From Bin5 sp965207495 (GTDB lineage: Bacteria; Chloroflexota; Anaerolineae; Caldilineales; Caldilineaceae), in the NCBI GenBank assembly GCA_965207495.1, contig OZ242287.1, positions 3,844,001 to 3,908,000 of the forward strand: a stretch of DNA of 64,000 nucleotides. The letters are read 5' to 3'. The notes beneath the pieces were generated by a model. The model made no database searches and was not told the DNA's origin. It was given only the letters and a program-made list of their open reading frames with translations. This document shows positions 15,726 through 24,523 of the stretch, piece by piece. The number at the start of each line of letters is the position of its first letter. Positions within the stretch are counted from its first letter, which is position 1. The translations under genes were made by a program, and so were the position numbers.

Positions 15726-17282
15726 TCACTCCTCCAGCGCTGGGAAGAATGTGAGCTCGGCGCCGAAGTTGGACATGGCGGCAACCGAATCGCCGCGGAG
15801 CCGCACTTGGATCTGGCGGGTGCGGTGGTTGAGGACGATGTCCCGTTCGGCCAACTCGAATTGGATGGAAATCCATCGGTTGATCGGCGGACGGCTGACG
15901 ACGAGGTAGCCGTTGTGGCAGCTAGGGGGTTCATTTGAACCGTCTACACTGACTGCGTCCGCCGCAACCCAACTGGGAAGGCGTACAAAGAGGGGAGCCG
16001 ACCGTTTGGCGCGGACTCGCAGGCGGCGACGCGTATAGGGCGACTTTACGGCAACGGCATCGGTTTCGTGGTCGAAGTGCAGATTCACAAAGTGGCCCGC
16101 CGCGGACGTTTCCACGGCCTGCCTGTAGACCTCACATAGCGACCCAACCGAGCCGCCGACAATGTCCATGTTGAAACTGATGCTCTGCGCGTCTAAAGTT
16201 TTGTGCCCGTAAGGCGCAGGAAAGCCGAACCCGCCCAAATGCCGGTTGGCTACATTGCGCTTTCCGTCCTCGTTGTCGGGGTTGTCCGGCTCGTGAATGA
16301 AGGAGATATCGCGCAGCTGCGAGGGAAGCATGTGGCAGCGGAGGATGCGCTCGGCGTCTTCGAAGTACTGCGGATAGCCCCACTTCCCAAGGAGGAGCGC
16401 GGTTTCGACGATGTCGCCAGTGTTGTTGACCTCGCCGCGGTCGGGGTCCACATCATCGCCGCTGCTTTCGATGACCCAGCCCAGAGGGTCGCGTATGTCA
16501 TTGAGGCCGTTGTCATAGAAGGCGCGGACCCGCTGCATCAGGTCGGCGTTGCGGGTCAGGTCGGCGAGTTGGGCGAGCGAAGACATGACGCAGGTGGTGG
16601 AGTGGGTGTGCCTGCCGAATGTCTCTCGATCGTAGGCGCCGGATGGCAGGAAGAACTCGGAGGTGGCTTTGTCGGCAAGCTCCAGCGCCAGTTCGAGCGC
16701 GCCAGCGCAGCCGGTATGCCGGTGCAGCTTGACGAGTGGACCGATGGCCCGTCCCAGGCCCATGATGAAGGGGGTGCGGTGGAAATTCACTTTGTCGCCG
16801 AGGAGGTCAGTATCCCAGCTCTTGCGGGGGTGCCATAACTCCTGAATCGTAGATATGCTACGCTCCGCCAGCTCGATTGCCGGCACGCTGTTGCGGAACC
16901 GGGCCAGGGCGTAGAGGGCGTGGAATCCCTCGCGGACGCTATGGGGGTAGAAATTGACCAGGGGGCCGCCTATGTTATCCCTGTTTAGCGGTAGAGGAAA
17001 TTCGCCGGCGTAGGAGAAGAAGGCGGCGCGGGCGTGGCGTTCGATGCAAGCATCATCCACTTTGAAGCCCAAGACGTCTTCGGCGTTGAGGAGGGCGTTC
17101 AGATGGCGGCCGGGCACATGCGATTCGGAGGCCGACGTACTGAAGCTGAGATATGCCTCCGGCCACACGCGGGACCCGAAGAAGGGTACCTCATCGTCGT
17201 CGGCGTTGAAGACCGAACACATTGTGCGGCACCCCAGCCGGATCGCGGATGCAATGTCGGTGGTGTTGACATCTGTAAGCAT
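15726..17282 (-). CDS. GH127-like (six-hairpin) glycosidase-related protein
   Basis: I start at ATG 17282 (518 residues). The open frame extends 79 codons further upstream, but that part is antisense-like and overlaps the preceding propeller gene. Most of the protein is helical, with the alternating aromatic pattern of an alpha/alpha barrel: R-E-G-F-H-A-L-Y-A-L, then H-T-H-S-T-T-C-V-M-S-S-L-A-Q-L. It ends in a beta-sandwich with P-L-F-V-R-L-P-S-W, typical of GH127/DUF1680 beta-L-arabinofuranosidases. The cysteine cluster of true GH127 enzymes is not obvious. Four bases separate its start from the propeller's stop, so they form one operon. The arabinose-type specificity is inference. Confidence 0.68.
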   Translation of the reverse strand: MLTDVNTTDIASAIRLGCRTMCSVFNADDDEVPFFGSRVWPEAYLSFSTSASESHVPGRHLNALLNAEDVLGFKVDDACIERHARAAFFSYAGEFPLPLNRDNIGGPLVNFYPHSVREGFHALYALARFRNSVPAIELAERSISTIQELWHPRKSWDTDLLGDKVNFHRTPFIMGLGRAIGPLVKLHRHTGCAGALELALELADKATSEFFLPSGAYDRETFGRHTHSTTCVMSSLAQLADLTRNADLMQRVRAFYDNGLNDIRDPLGWVIESSGDDVDPDRGEVNNTGDIVETALLLGKWGYPQYFEDAERILRCHMLPSQLRDISFIHEPDNPDNEDGKRNVANRHLGGFGFPAPYGHKTLDAQSISFNMDIVGGSVGSLCEVYRQAVETSAAGHFVNLHFDHETDAVAVKSPYTRRRLRVRAKRSAPLFVRLPSWVAADAVSVDGSNEPPSCHNGYLVVSRPPINRWISIQFELAERDIVLNHRTRQIQVRLRGDSVAAMSNFGAELTFFPALEE

Positions 17283-17286
17283 AGTC

Positions 17287-19002
17287 TTAGCGTTCCCCGT
17301 TACTGATATCAGACCGGTAGTGAAACTGGAAGCCGTAGAGGCTGGACTCGAGCAGAGAGAAGCAGATACGCACGGGCTTGTTCCAGAGCCGGCGCATATC
17401 CGGACTGTCCTTCCATTCAACCTGGTGCCATATCTGCTCGGAGGGCGCGTGAAGCGGAACCGAATCTTCCAGGCTGAAGCCGGGATAGGGCTTGAGTTCT
17501 GAATCGAGGAGGGCGACACGGATCAGGCCATAGGCGCAGTCGGCGTTGACGCGCAAGGCGTTGCCCTCAAACACAAACTGCTTGGTGATTACCTGTCCGG
17601 CTTCGTATTTGGGACGGAGCGCGGCCCAGCCGTCCTCTCGGAGAACGAGGGCGCCGATGCTCCTCTGCAAGGGCAGATCCGGACGCACATGATCCATCTT
17701 CGGGCTGCCGATGCCGTAGCGTGTCAGGTCCTCGATGTGGCGGCGGGAGGCTGCGGCCGAAGAAAGCGGTGCGTGATTCGATACACCGGCAGGTCGCGTG
17801 TCGCGCTGTTTGTGGGGGAAGGCCGAACAGGGGATGACCATCTGCCCCTGGTGAAGGAGGTAGCCGGCTACTGTATGACAGAAGTAGCCGTAGTACTGGC
17901 TGCCAGGCGGGCCGTTGTCGGCCCAGGGGCGGTAGCCGTCGGCGCGGAAGAAGCGGTGACCGTCGCGGCTGGCGTAGAGGGCGGCTTTTGTGTGGAACTG
18001 ATCGCGCTGGTTGCTACCGTTGCGGTTGACGAGCCACTGGTGCTCCCCGTGCGCTTCCTCGACGATGCCGATGTAGAGGCCGCCCTCTTTGCGCACGGAC
18101 ATGGTGTGGAATTCGACATTGGGGCCGACGTTGGGGTCCCAGTCGCTGGACAGGATGATCTGTTTGGGCGACCAGTTGATGAAGTCTTCACTCTCCTGGC
18201 GCCCTATGGTGCGGACGTGGAGATGGCTGGCGAAGGCGTGGGAGGCCTGTGAGTAGCCCACCCATTTGCGGTAGGCTTCGTCCCAGATGACGCGCATCTG
18301 GTGGTGGTGACGAAACGGGGAATTGTCGCTGATTACTTGCCAGCTGACACCGTCCGGAGAGGCGGCGACGCGTGACATGACGCGTTCGCCGCGACTGGTG
18401 GCCTGCATTGATGGATTGTAGACGGCCAAGAACTTTCTTTGCGGGTCAGAGCGATCGGGATTGAGGACGATGGTGCCGTTGTCGAAGTCGCGCACGACGA
18501 TATTGGTCTTCTTGCTGTCTTCGAAGGGCTGGCAGTCATCCCGCAGCGGCTTGCGCCAGTAGAGGGCGTCGTCGGACTCGGCGTAGCAGAGAACAACCTC
18601 GGTGCCTTGCGCGGTGTTCGTGTTTCCGCTCACCAGCGTCTTGTACCACATTTTGAAGAGCTGGTCGTCGGGATCGTAGAGGGCGGCTGCGGGAACACTG
18701 GTGAAGTGGTAGCGTTCCCAGGGGAGGTTTTCGAACTCGATCAAAGGCGGTTCGGCCTTCTGCGGGGACGGGACGGTGCGTTCGGCGTCGATCAGCTCGT
18801 CGAGGATGTAGTTGTCGAGGAAGAGCTGCTTCTGCAGGCCGATATGTTTGAATGGCAGGCGGTAGTCCGGGTTGAAATAGGGATAGGTGCGGGGGTCGAC
18901 CGGTCTTTCGCCGGCCCAAGTTTCGTCCATCCTGCGCTGTACGTCGACCATTTCGGAGTCGAATCTTGCTTCCGGGGTCTCGAACTGAGTTTGTTCAGTC
19001 AT
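17287..19002 (-). CDS. GH32/43-like five-bladed beta-propeller protein, paralogue 2
   Basis: The 571-residue protein contains L-F-L-D-N-Y-I-L-D near 60, L-F-K-M-W-Y, S-P-D-G-V-S-W, H-H-H-Q-M-R-V-I-W-D-E and W-S-P-K-Q-I-I-L-S-S-D-W-D-P-N. It ends in a beta-sandwich with Q-F-V-F-E-G-N-A-L-R-V-N. The paralogue at 22829-24472 shares these landmarks in the same order. The fold resembles GH32/GH43/GH68 propellers with a C-terminal sandwich. Without a signal peptide it is probably cytoplasmic, acting on imported oligosaccharides, or it may be a lectin-like relative. Only a weak ribosome site is visible. Confidence 0.8.
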   Translation of the reverse strand: MTEQTQFETPEARFDSEMVDVQRRMDETWAGERPVDPRTYPYFNPDYRLPFKHIGLQKQLFLDNYILDELIDAERTVPSPQKAEPPLIEFENLPWERYHFTSVPAAALYDPDDQLFKMWYKTLVSGNTNTAQGTEVVLCYAESDDALYWRKPLRDDCQPFEDSKKTNIVVRDFDNGTIVLNPDRSDPQRKFLAVYNPSMQATSRGERVMSRVAASPDGVSWQVISDNSPFRHHHQMRVIWDEAYRKWVGYSQASHAFASHLHVRTIGRQESEDFINWSPKQIILSSDWDPNVGPNVEFHTMSVRKEGGLYIGIVEEAHGEHQWLVNRNGSNQRDQFHTKAALYASRDGHRFFRADGYRPWADNGPPGSQYYGYFCHTVAGYLLHQGQMVIPCSAFPHKQRDTRPAGVSNHAPLSSAAASRRHIEDLTRYGIGSPKMDHVRPDLPLQRSIGALVLREDGWAALRPKYEAGQVITKQFVFEGNALRVNADCAYGLIRVALLDSELKPYPGFSLEDSVPLHAPSEQIWHQVEWKDSPDMRRLWNKPVRICFSLLESSLYGFQFHYRSDISNGER

Positions 19003-19393
19003 AGTTTGCCTGAAATCGATTGTGACTATGGGCGGGTGGTGTCTTCTTTGCCGCGCCAGATGCGGTAGGACTCCTGGCGGATGTTCAGCTGTTCGAGCGG
19101 GTCCGTTTTCTCAGGGGCTGGCTCATGGGTTGGCCCGAACGGGTTCGTGAATCAGTGTAGGTTAGAATGAATGTTGCAGATAGGCCCGCGTCACGAATAC
19201 CTTGCCGTTCTGCATCGAAAGCTCCGACCTTCTCTGCGGGAGATTGCAGGTCAACGGGGGCTCTCAGACTTTCATTTTCCTCGTCCAGGTTTTTTGTTCC
19301 GTTGACTTGGAACCTCTGCAGCCGTGAGGGCGTTTTACGGGCGGGCCTATCCCATCGGGGCCCCGCCGATGCGCATCGTTCAGGGACACTAAG
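19003..19393. other. Divergent gap upstream of the propeller and the orphan membrane protein
   Basis: This 391-base gap lies between divergent genes. No gene, terminator or clear promoter pair was seen. It presumably holds both promoters. Confidence 0.3.
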
Positions 19394-20119
19394 ATGAGGA
19401 TTTCACTTGATTTCAGGCAAGTCGTTTCGCACCTTTTTGTAAGGAGCCGGCGTTTCAAGCAGGTGAGCCTGGTTTTTGCAGTCTTACTGTTCGTCCTGTT
19501 GTTGTCCGCGATTTTCTTTGTCTCCCGGGCCTACCTTGAGGGCCAGGAGATCCGGGAGTACGTTGGCGGCCCATTCAGTTCACAGTTACTCTACTTGCAA
19601 GGGTGCGCGACGGGTACTGCAGACGGTGGAGGACAGATAAGCAGTACGGCAACATTGGAGGCGCAGTTCGACGCATGCCGGCGGTCGTTTGGCGGGCGTC
19701 CAGGGTACTACATTTACGACTTCAACATCAAGAGGTCGGTGGCTCTTACAAAGGGAGACATGGAGAGCTTGAGGGAATACGAGATCTTTCGTTTCCCAGA
19801 CTCTATTCTGGGCAAAGTGGAGGAGAGTCAGACCAACCTGTTTAACACCATTATTCCTCTCGAGGATTTTTCGGGATTCAACTACGATTGTGCTTTAGGA
19901 GAGGATGGGGACGAAGCCAGCTGCAGTCTCGCTCCTCTAAAGTGTGATGTGAGTCGTGACGCGATTCAGTGCAACGTGTTCAACCCTAACACGGGCAGAT
20001 TCGACAACCACGCCATCAAGAGGGACCAAGCTCTCGATATTCTCGTTCCCCAGGGTTTTATCAGCGGACCTGACCTTTATAAGCTGCTGAAACCGCGCTT
20101 CTTCCCATCACTCGATTGA
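19394..20119 (+). CDS. Orphan single-pass membrane protein
   Basis: A 241-residue frame with a basic N-terminus is followed by one strong hydrophobic helix at about 24-45 and a soluble, probably extracytoplasmic, domain. Six cysteines fall in that domain, several in D-C-A, S-C-S, K-C-D and Q-C-N contexts, which would suit disulfides outside the membrane. I do not recognise a family. It is the only plus-strand gene in a minus-strand block and looks somewhat richer in A+T than its neighbours, so it may be a later insertion. Coding status rests on length and the membrane topology. Confidence 0.6.
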   Translation: MRISLDFRQVVSHLFVRSRRFKQVSLVFAVLLFVLLLSAIFFVSRAYLEGQEIREYVGGPFSSQLLYLQGCATGTADGGGQISSTATLEAQFDACRRSFGGRPGYYIYDFNIKRSVALTKGDMESLREYEIFRFPDSILGKVEESQTNLFNTIIPLEDFSGFNYDCALGEDGDEASCSLAPLKCDVSRDAIQCNVFNPNTGRFDNHAIKRDQALDILVPQGFISGPDLYKLLKPRFFPSLD

Positions 20120-20163
20120 ATGTAGTTTGGCGGAGTCTCGAACATTCGCCGGGATGTACAAGT

Positions 20164-20958
20164 CTACCTATAGTGCTGCTGAAACGGTTCTCCGATCAGG
20201 AGCGGCTCGTTCTTGACCCGCCGGTGTTCGTAGAGTTCCTGCACGCCTTCGGGAAAGCCATCAAAAATGTGGGCCGGCACGAATGCACAGTTGCGTTTGC
20301 CATAGTCGACGCTGAGCCACCAGGGCGAGTAACGGGCTACGACTGAGGTCCTGATCTCGTCGGTCGCATTGGCGCCGGCGGAGTGCCAGATGCGGCTGTC
20401 GATGAGGATAACGTCGCCGGCGTCGCCACAGACCTGCTGCTCATGGGGAATCGAACTCATGCCGTCGATCCCGTCGCCTTCGCCGCGTGGATTGCGGGGG
20501 TCGCGGTGGGTGCGGGGGACGACCCACGTAGCGCCATTCTCGGGCGTAAATGGGTAGAGCATCCAGATGGAGGTGATACTCATTATGGCATCGGGGAAGG
20601 GTTGATTGACGAGGCCGCAGTAGGACCTGTCTGTCAGGTCGTGGGGCCAGTCGGTGTGGAAGTTGCGCCATTCAGGCGGGTTTCTAAACGGAGGCACGCT
20701 CTTGAATTCAGTCTGGGAGATACGCACTTTGGCATGGTTGAACGCGGTGCGGGCAACTTTGAGGAGACGCTGGTCGGCGAAATAGGGAGCCAGGGACAAC
20801 ATGTGGGTGACAGCCGACCAGTCGTGCTCATTGTATGCCTCCAGACCGGCTTTCATCTCATTGTCAATGTCAAGACGAATTTGGTTAACCTCGTCAGGAG
20901 GAATAACGCCTTTCAGGAGGCAGTAGCCCTCCAAACGCAACTGAACTGATTCTTCCAT
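20164..20958 (-). CDS. Phytanoyl-CoA dioxygenase (PhyH) family Fe(II)/2-oxoglutarate enzyme, copy 1
   Basis: This 264-residue protein carries the facial triad H101 and D103 in F-H-T-D-W plus distal H192 in I-W-H-S-A. R203 is a candidate for 2-oxoglutarate binding. Bacterial members hydroxylate diverse small molecules. It is downstream of the selenoprotein gene, separated by about 180 bases that contain two hairpins. AAGGAG precedes the ATG. The substrate is unknown. Confidence 0.9.
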   Translation of the reverse strand: MEESVQLRLEGYCLLKGVIPPDEVNQIRLDIDNEMKAGLEAYNEHDWSAVTHMLSLAPYFADQRLLKVARTAFNHAKVRISQTEFKSVPPFRNPPEWRNFHTDWPHDLTDRSYCGLVNQPFPDAIMSITSIWMLYPFTPENGATWVVPRTHRDPRNPRGEGDGIDGMSSIPHEQQVCGDAGDVILIDSRIWHSAGANATDEIRTSVVARYSPWWLSVDYGKRNCAFVPAHIFDGFPEGVQELYEHRRVKNEPLLIGEPFQQHYR

Positions 20959-21012
20959 TTCGAAGGCTCCTTCTTAGCGGACCGGCGCTTTAAGTGACTG
21001 CAAACAAGCAGA

Positions 21013-21038
21013 GCGGCGCGGCCAAGGGGCCGGGCCGC
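21013..21038. other. G+C-rich hairpin between the selenoprotein and dioxygenase genes
   Basis: GCGGC...GGCC-AAGG-GGCC...GCCGC can fold into a strong stem-loop. No U-run follows on either strand, so a simple intrinsic terminator is unlikely. It may act as an mRNA processing or stability element. Confidence 0.35.
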
Positions 21039-21064
21039 ACGAAGGCTGACATCACTCCGGGCAA

Positions 21065-21098
21065 GGCGGAGGAGAGTTGACATCATTCTCCATCCGCC
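21065..21098 (-). other. Eleven-pair stem-loop just after the selenoprotein stop
   Basis: GGCGGA-GGAGA pairs with TCTCC-A-TCCGCC (one bulged base, 11-base loop). On the minus strand it lies 41 bases past the selenoprotein stop codon. Without a T-run it is not a canonical terminator. It could protect the 3' end or separate expression of the two genes. Confidence 0.45.
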
Positions 21099-21138
21099 AT
21101 GCCCGAGTACTCTCCAAGTTAACCGCACTTCCAATCGC

Positions 21139-22782
21139 TCAACGCCACTCGTCAACCGAGGCCGTACCCGCATAGTTGCAGCCCATAATGCGCCAGTAGC
21201 CGTTGGTCTCCCCGCCGACGACGACGACATGGATTTCGTCTTCCTTGTAGATTGGAATCAGTTCATCGCTGGCGGCTTTTAGCTTGGTGGCGTAGGGCTC
21301 GACACCGTTGAGCGCATGGGGATAGACGTAGTTTTCGATCAACTGGTAGTCCCAGTAGACGCCGGCGGGCATGGTGGCGTTCTCATGCACCCAGTTGATC
21401 AGCTTCTCTTTGGTGTCGAAGCCGCCGCGGTCGATGAACTGCTGGGCGGTGATGGGATCGAGTACAAAGGTCGGCGGGCAGTGCGGGTTGAGGCCGCGCA
21501 GCATGTTGCGAACGTGGTCCTGCCAGTGATTGGCACGCAGTCCCAGGTTGAAGGCCGTGGAACGGCAGCCGCCAAAGACGCTGACCGCGCTCTGATCGGC
21601 CTCGAATCCGTGCTGCACGTGGAAGGGGACCCACGGGCTGCGCTCCTCGTTCTCGGCGAAGGTGACGCTGTTGTAGGCGTAGTTGTTTCCCTGTGAGCCG
21701 AGATAGGTCTCTGTGGGGACGGAGCCGCCCTGCAGGTTCTGTGAGAGCAGGCCGAATGCGCGGCCGATGGTGGCATTGGCGTGGTTGTAGGGTCCCATTG
21801 CGCCGATGCCGCTGTTCATCTCGATTTCGTCTCGGACGGGACCGTTGACAACTGCCATAGACGCGGCCGAGCTTGTCGTGCTTGCGCGGGCGGAGGCGCC
21901 GGTTGCTGCCAGTGCGAGGATGACGGGGAAATACTCCGGCTTTGCCCCGGCCATTACGGCGTTGACCGCGACCTTTTCGACAGTATATTCCCATGCTTCA
22001 CGCGTGGCCGTCGGGCGCATGGTGCCTACGACGGTATCGGGGCTGCGGCTGGTGCCTTCGAGCATCGCTGCGACGCGTTCCTCGGTGGGCAGGATGATGG
22101 GCAGCATGTCGGTCCAGAGGTTTTCGACGAAGAGCTGGTTGAGATTCTCCTCTGTGTCTTCCTGGACGAAGCGGGGCGTGGAGCGGTCGAAATCGTGGGT
22201 GCGGGTCTCATCATCTGACCGCGGCCGGGTGAGCGCGGCGATCACTTCGGTCATGAAGGGACGGCCGGTGACGTCGTCGGGGCCGTCGACGTAGGCCCGC
22301 AGCTGGTCGGGCGAGCGGCCCATGACGGGCTGCGGGACATAGGCGTGGCGCAGGTAGGGAATCCCCTGCTGGAGGGTGGAGGCCTTTACCAGGGGCTCAA
22401 AGATTCCGGTCTGGATGGAGGCCGTAGGGACGTTGTACTCAGTTTCCAGGATGATGCATTGGTCGGCGACCGCCGGCGCGCAGGTACTTCAATGCCCGAC
22501 GGCCATGACGGCCCCTGCTCCTTTCTGCTGAATCTCGTTGTAAAGGGATTCGTCGCGCTCGGTGTAGACGCCGGACTTGCGGCGTACTTCGATGTCAATG
22601 TCGGGCCGGTTGTCGCGGAACCAGTTGGCCATCTGCTCGACGAGAATGTCGCCGTCGTCGAAGCGACAGTCCACGAGATAGACCGTCTTGCCGGCGAGGT
22701 CGTTGACTCGTGGGGCCAGGTGCTTTTGGTCAATCTGGGGCGGGTAGCCCATTGGGTTATGTACCTTCAGAAGTGTGCCCAT
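21139..22782 (-). CDS. UGSC-family selenoprotein with TGA-encoded selenocysteine (Sec98)
   Basis: A strong AAAAGGAG ribosome site precedes ATG 22782. The frame runs 97 codons to TGA (22491-22489) and then, with no frame change, 449 codons to the stop at 21139. Around the TGA the protein reads G-H-U-S-T-C-A-P-A-V, a U-x-x-C redox motif at the place where UGSC-family proteins carry U-G-S-C. The N-terminus matches the family pattern: L-A-G-K-T-V-Y-L-V-D, I-E-V-R-R-K-S, G-A-G-A-V. The first ATG after the TGA (22323, codon 154) has no ribosome site, and the 55 codons before it are good coding sequence. The C-terminal 350 residues include N-A-V-M-A-G-A-K-P-E-Y-F-P-V (274-287) and V-N-G-P-V-R. A redox role is inferred. 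No sel genes are in the window. Confidence 0.82.
22455..22482 (-). promoter_or_regulatory. Bacterial-type SECIS element in the selenoprotein mRNA
   Basis: Directly after the UGA the minus-strand RNA folds into a stem CGGC/GCCG with apical tetraloop GGUC (22471-22468), topped on a lower stem UGC/GCA across an internal loop. The first loop G lies 18 nucleotides after the UGA. From memory, the E. coli fdhF SECIS has the same GGUC in its apical loop at nearly the same distance. SelB recognition of this loop is known for fdhF. Its action here is inferred. Confidence 0.7.
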
Positions 22783-22828
22783 AGTTGGCTCCTTTTCCTG
22801 TGGGTAGCGTATGAGTTCCTGTCTGCTG

Positions 22829-24472
22829 CTATTCTGTCATGGAATCGAAAAACTGAAAAGCGTAGATGCTGGCTTCGTGCAGGGTAAAGCGGATGCGCAC
22901 AGGTTTGTTCCACAGCGCGCGCAGGTTGCTCTTTCCTTGCCAGTGGATGGTGTGCCAGATTTGGCCGGGCGCGCCGGTTACCGGGTCACATAGCTCAGCC
23001 GAAAATCCTTCGTATGGTGTGAACGTTGGGTCGAGGAGCTCGACCTGCAGGTACCCATAGTGGCAGTCGGTGTTAACGCGCAGAGCATCGCCTTCAAATA
23101 CGAATTGCTTCGTGTAAACCTGGCCGGTTTCGTACTCGGGCAGGAGCCGTGCCCAGCCGTCCTCGCGCAGAATCAGGCCGCCAACCGCCCTCTTTTTTTT
23201 GGGATCGCCTTGCAGCGCCTGGCGGGCGCGCCATGCCTTCTGGCGCCGCTCGAACTCATCCTGCGGATACATTGGGCGGGGGGGCGTCCCACCCAGCCAG
23301 CTCTGCTTCTGGGGATTGGCGCAGTAGGGGACCACTAGCTTCCCGTTATGGACCAACTCGCCTGCCGGGGTAAAGCAGGCGAAGCCATAGTCCTGATCGC
23401 CCGGCGAACCGGTGTCGACCCAGGATTCGGGGCCGCCAACCCGGTGCCAGCGCTTGCCGTCGCGGCTCGTGTACAGTCCGAGGCGGCAGAAGGCCTGATC
23501 GCGCCAGTTGTGGCCTTCGCGCTCCTGCCAGATGGGTTCGGCCAGGAACTCGCCGGCAATGCCGATGTAGAGTCCACCGACTTTGCGCACGGACATGTCG
23601 TGCATCTCCAGATCGGGCGGCAGGTTCGGGTCCCAGTCGGCGGTCAGGACTACCTCTTTGGGCGACCAATTGATGAAATCGGGGCTCTCCTGGCGGCCTA
23701 TTTGGCGCTTGCGGTAGAGGAAGTCCTGGTGATGGGAGTACTGGCTGTAGCCAACGTAGCGCTGGATGCTTTCGTCCCAGATTATTTTCTGCTCGTGGTG
23801 ATGGGGCAGGGGGGACTCTTCGCTGATGGTTTGCCAGTGGATGCCGTCGGGCGAGGCGTCGACGCTGGAGAGGCGGGGGCTGCCGGGCGGCCTCTTGGCG
23901 GCAGTCTCGGGGGGCCAGTTTACGAGCAGGTATTTTCGCTTGCTGTCTGCGCGGTCGTGGTTCAGGGCTAACCCTGACTGTGAGACATCGGGGTGAACGA
24001 TGTTGGTGGCGGTGTGACCCTGGAAGGGCAGGCAGTCGTCGCGCAGCGGTTTTTCCCAGTGGAGGGCGTCTTTCGACTCAGCGTAACAGAGGACCTGGCC
24101 CGTGTTGAAGGGGTCGTTGGCTAACCCTTGCCAGTACCACATTTTGAATAAACCGTCGTCGGGGTCGTGAACGACGCCGGCCGTGCCCGGGTTGAACTGT
24201 ACCTGCTCCCACGGGAGGTCCGACCAGGACAGCAACGGCTCGGGGCTCTTGGTTGGGGCGCATATCTCCCTGCGCACCCCGTCCAGGTGGTCGAGAATGT
24301 AGTTGTCGAGGAAGAGCTGTCTGTCTGTGCCGATGTGAGGGAAGGGGATTTCGTAATCGGGGGGAATATAGGGATAAACCCTGTCGACGGGGCGGCTGCC
24401 GCTTAAGAGGGCCTCAGTCTTCTGTTGAATGTCGAGTGGTTCGGTGGGGCTCTTCGGCTCAGGATGCGTCAT
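22829..24472 (-). CDS. GH32/43-like five-bladed beta-propeller protein, paralogue 3
   Basis: The 547-residue protein parallels the gene at 17287 throughout: L-F-L-D-N-Y-I-L-D, L-F-K-M-W-Y-W, S-P-D-G-I-H-W, H-H-H-E-Q-K-I-I-W-D-E, W-S-P-K-E-V-V-L-T-A-D-W-D-P-N, and the C-terminal Q-F-V-F-E-G-D-A-L-R-V-N. No signal peptide is visible. The selenoprotein gene follows 46 bases after its stop on the same strand, so they may be co-transcribed. Glycan-related function is inferred from the fold. Confidence 0.8.
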   Translation of the reverse strand: MTHPEPKSPTEPLDIQQKTEALLSGSRPVDRVYPYIPPDYEIPFPHIGTDRQLFLDNYILDHLDGVRREICAPTKSPEPLLSWSDLPWEQVQFNPGTAGVVHDPDDGLFKMWYWQGLANDPFNTGQVLCYAESKDALHWEKPLRDDCLPFQGHTATNIVHPDVSQSGLALNHDRADSKRKYLLVNWPPETAAKRPPGSPRLSSVDASPDGIHWQTISEESPLPHHHEQKIIWDESIQRYVGYSQYSHHQDFLYRKRQIGRQESPDFINWSPKEVVLTADWDPNLPPDLEMHDMSVRKVGGLYIGIAGEFLAEPIWQEREGHNWRDQAFCRLGLYTSRDGKRWHRVGGPESWVDTGSPGDQDYGFACFTPAGELVHNGKLVVPYCANPQKQSWLGGTPPRPMYPQDEFERRQKAWRARQALQGDPKKKRAVGGLILREDGWARLLPEYETGQVYTKQFVFEGDALRVNTDCHYGYLQVELLDPTFTPYEGFSAELCDPVTGAPGQIWHTIHWQGKSNLRALWNKPVRIRFTLHEASIYAFQFFDSMTE

Positions 24473-24523
24473 AGCAGGTTGGGATCCCCATTGTGTGCGT
24501 TGCTGTTGCTGGCGCCGTCGGGC

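Noticed and set aside
22345..22887. Plus-strand frame opposite the selenoprotein's first half
   Set aside because: It mirrors the minus-strand coding sequence and has no recognisable domain. The minus strand has the ribosome site and family match.
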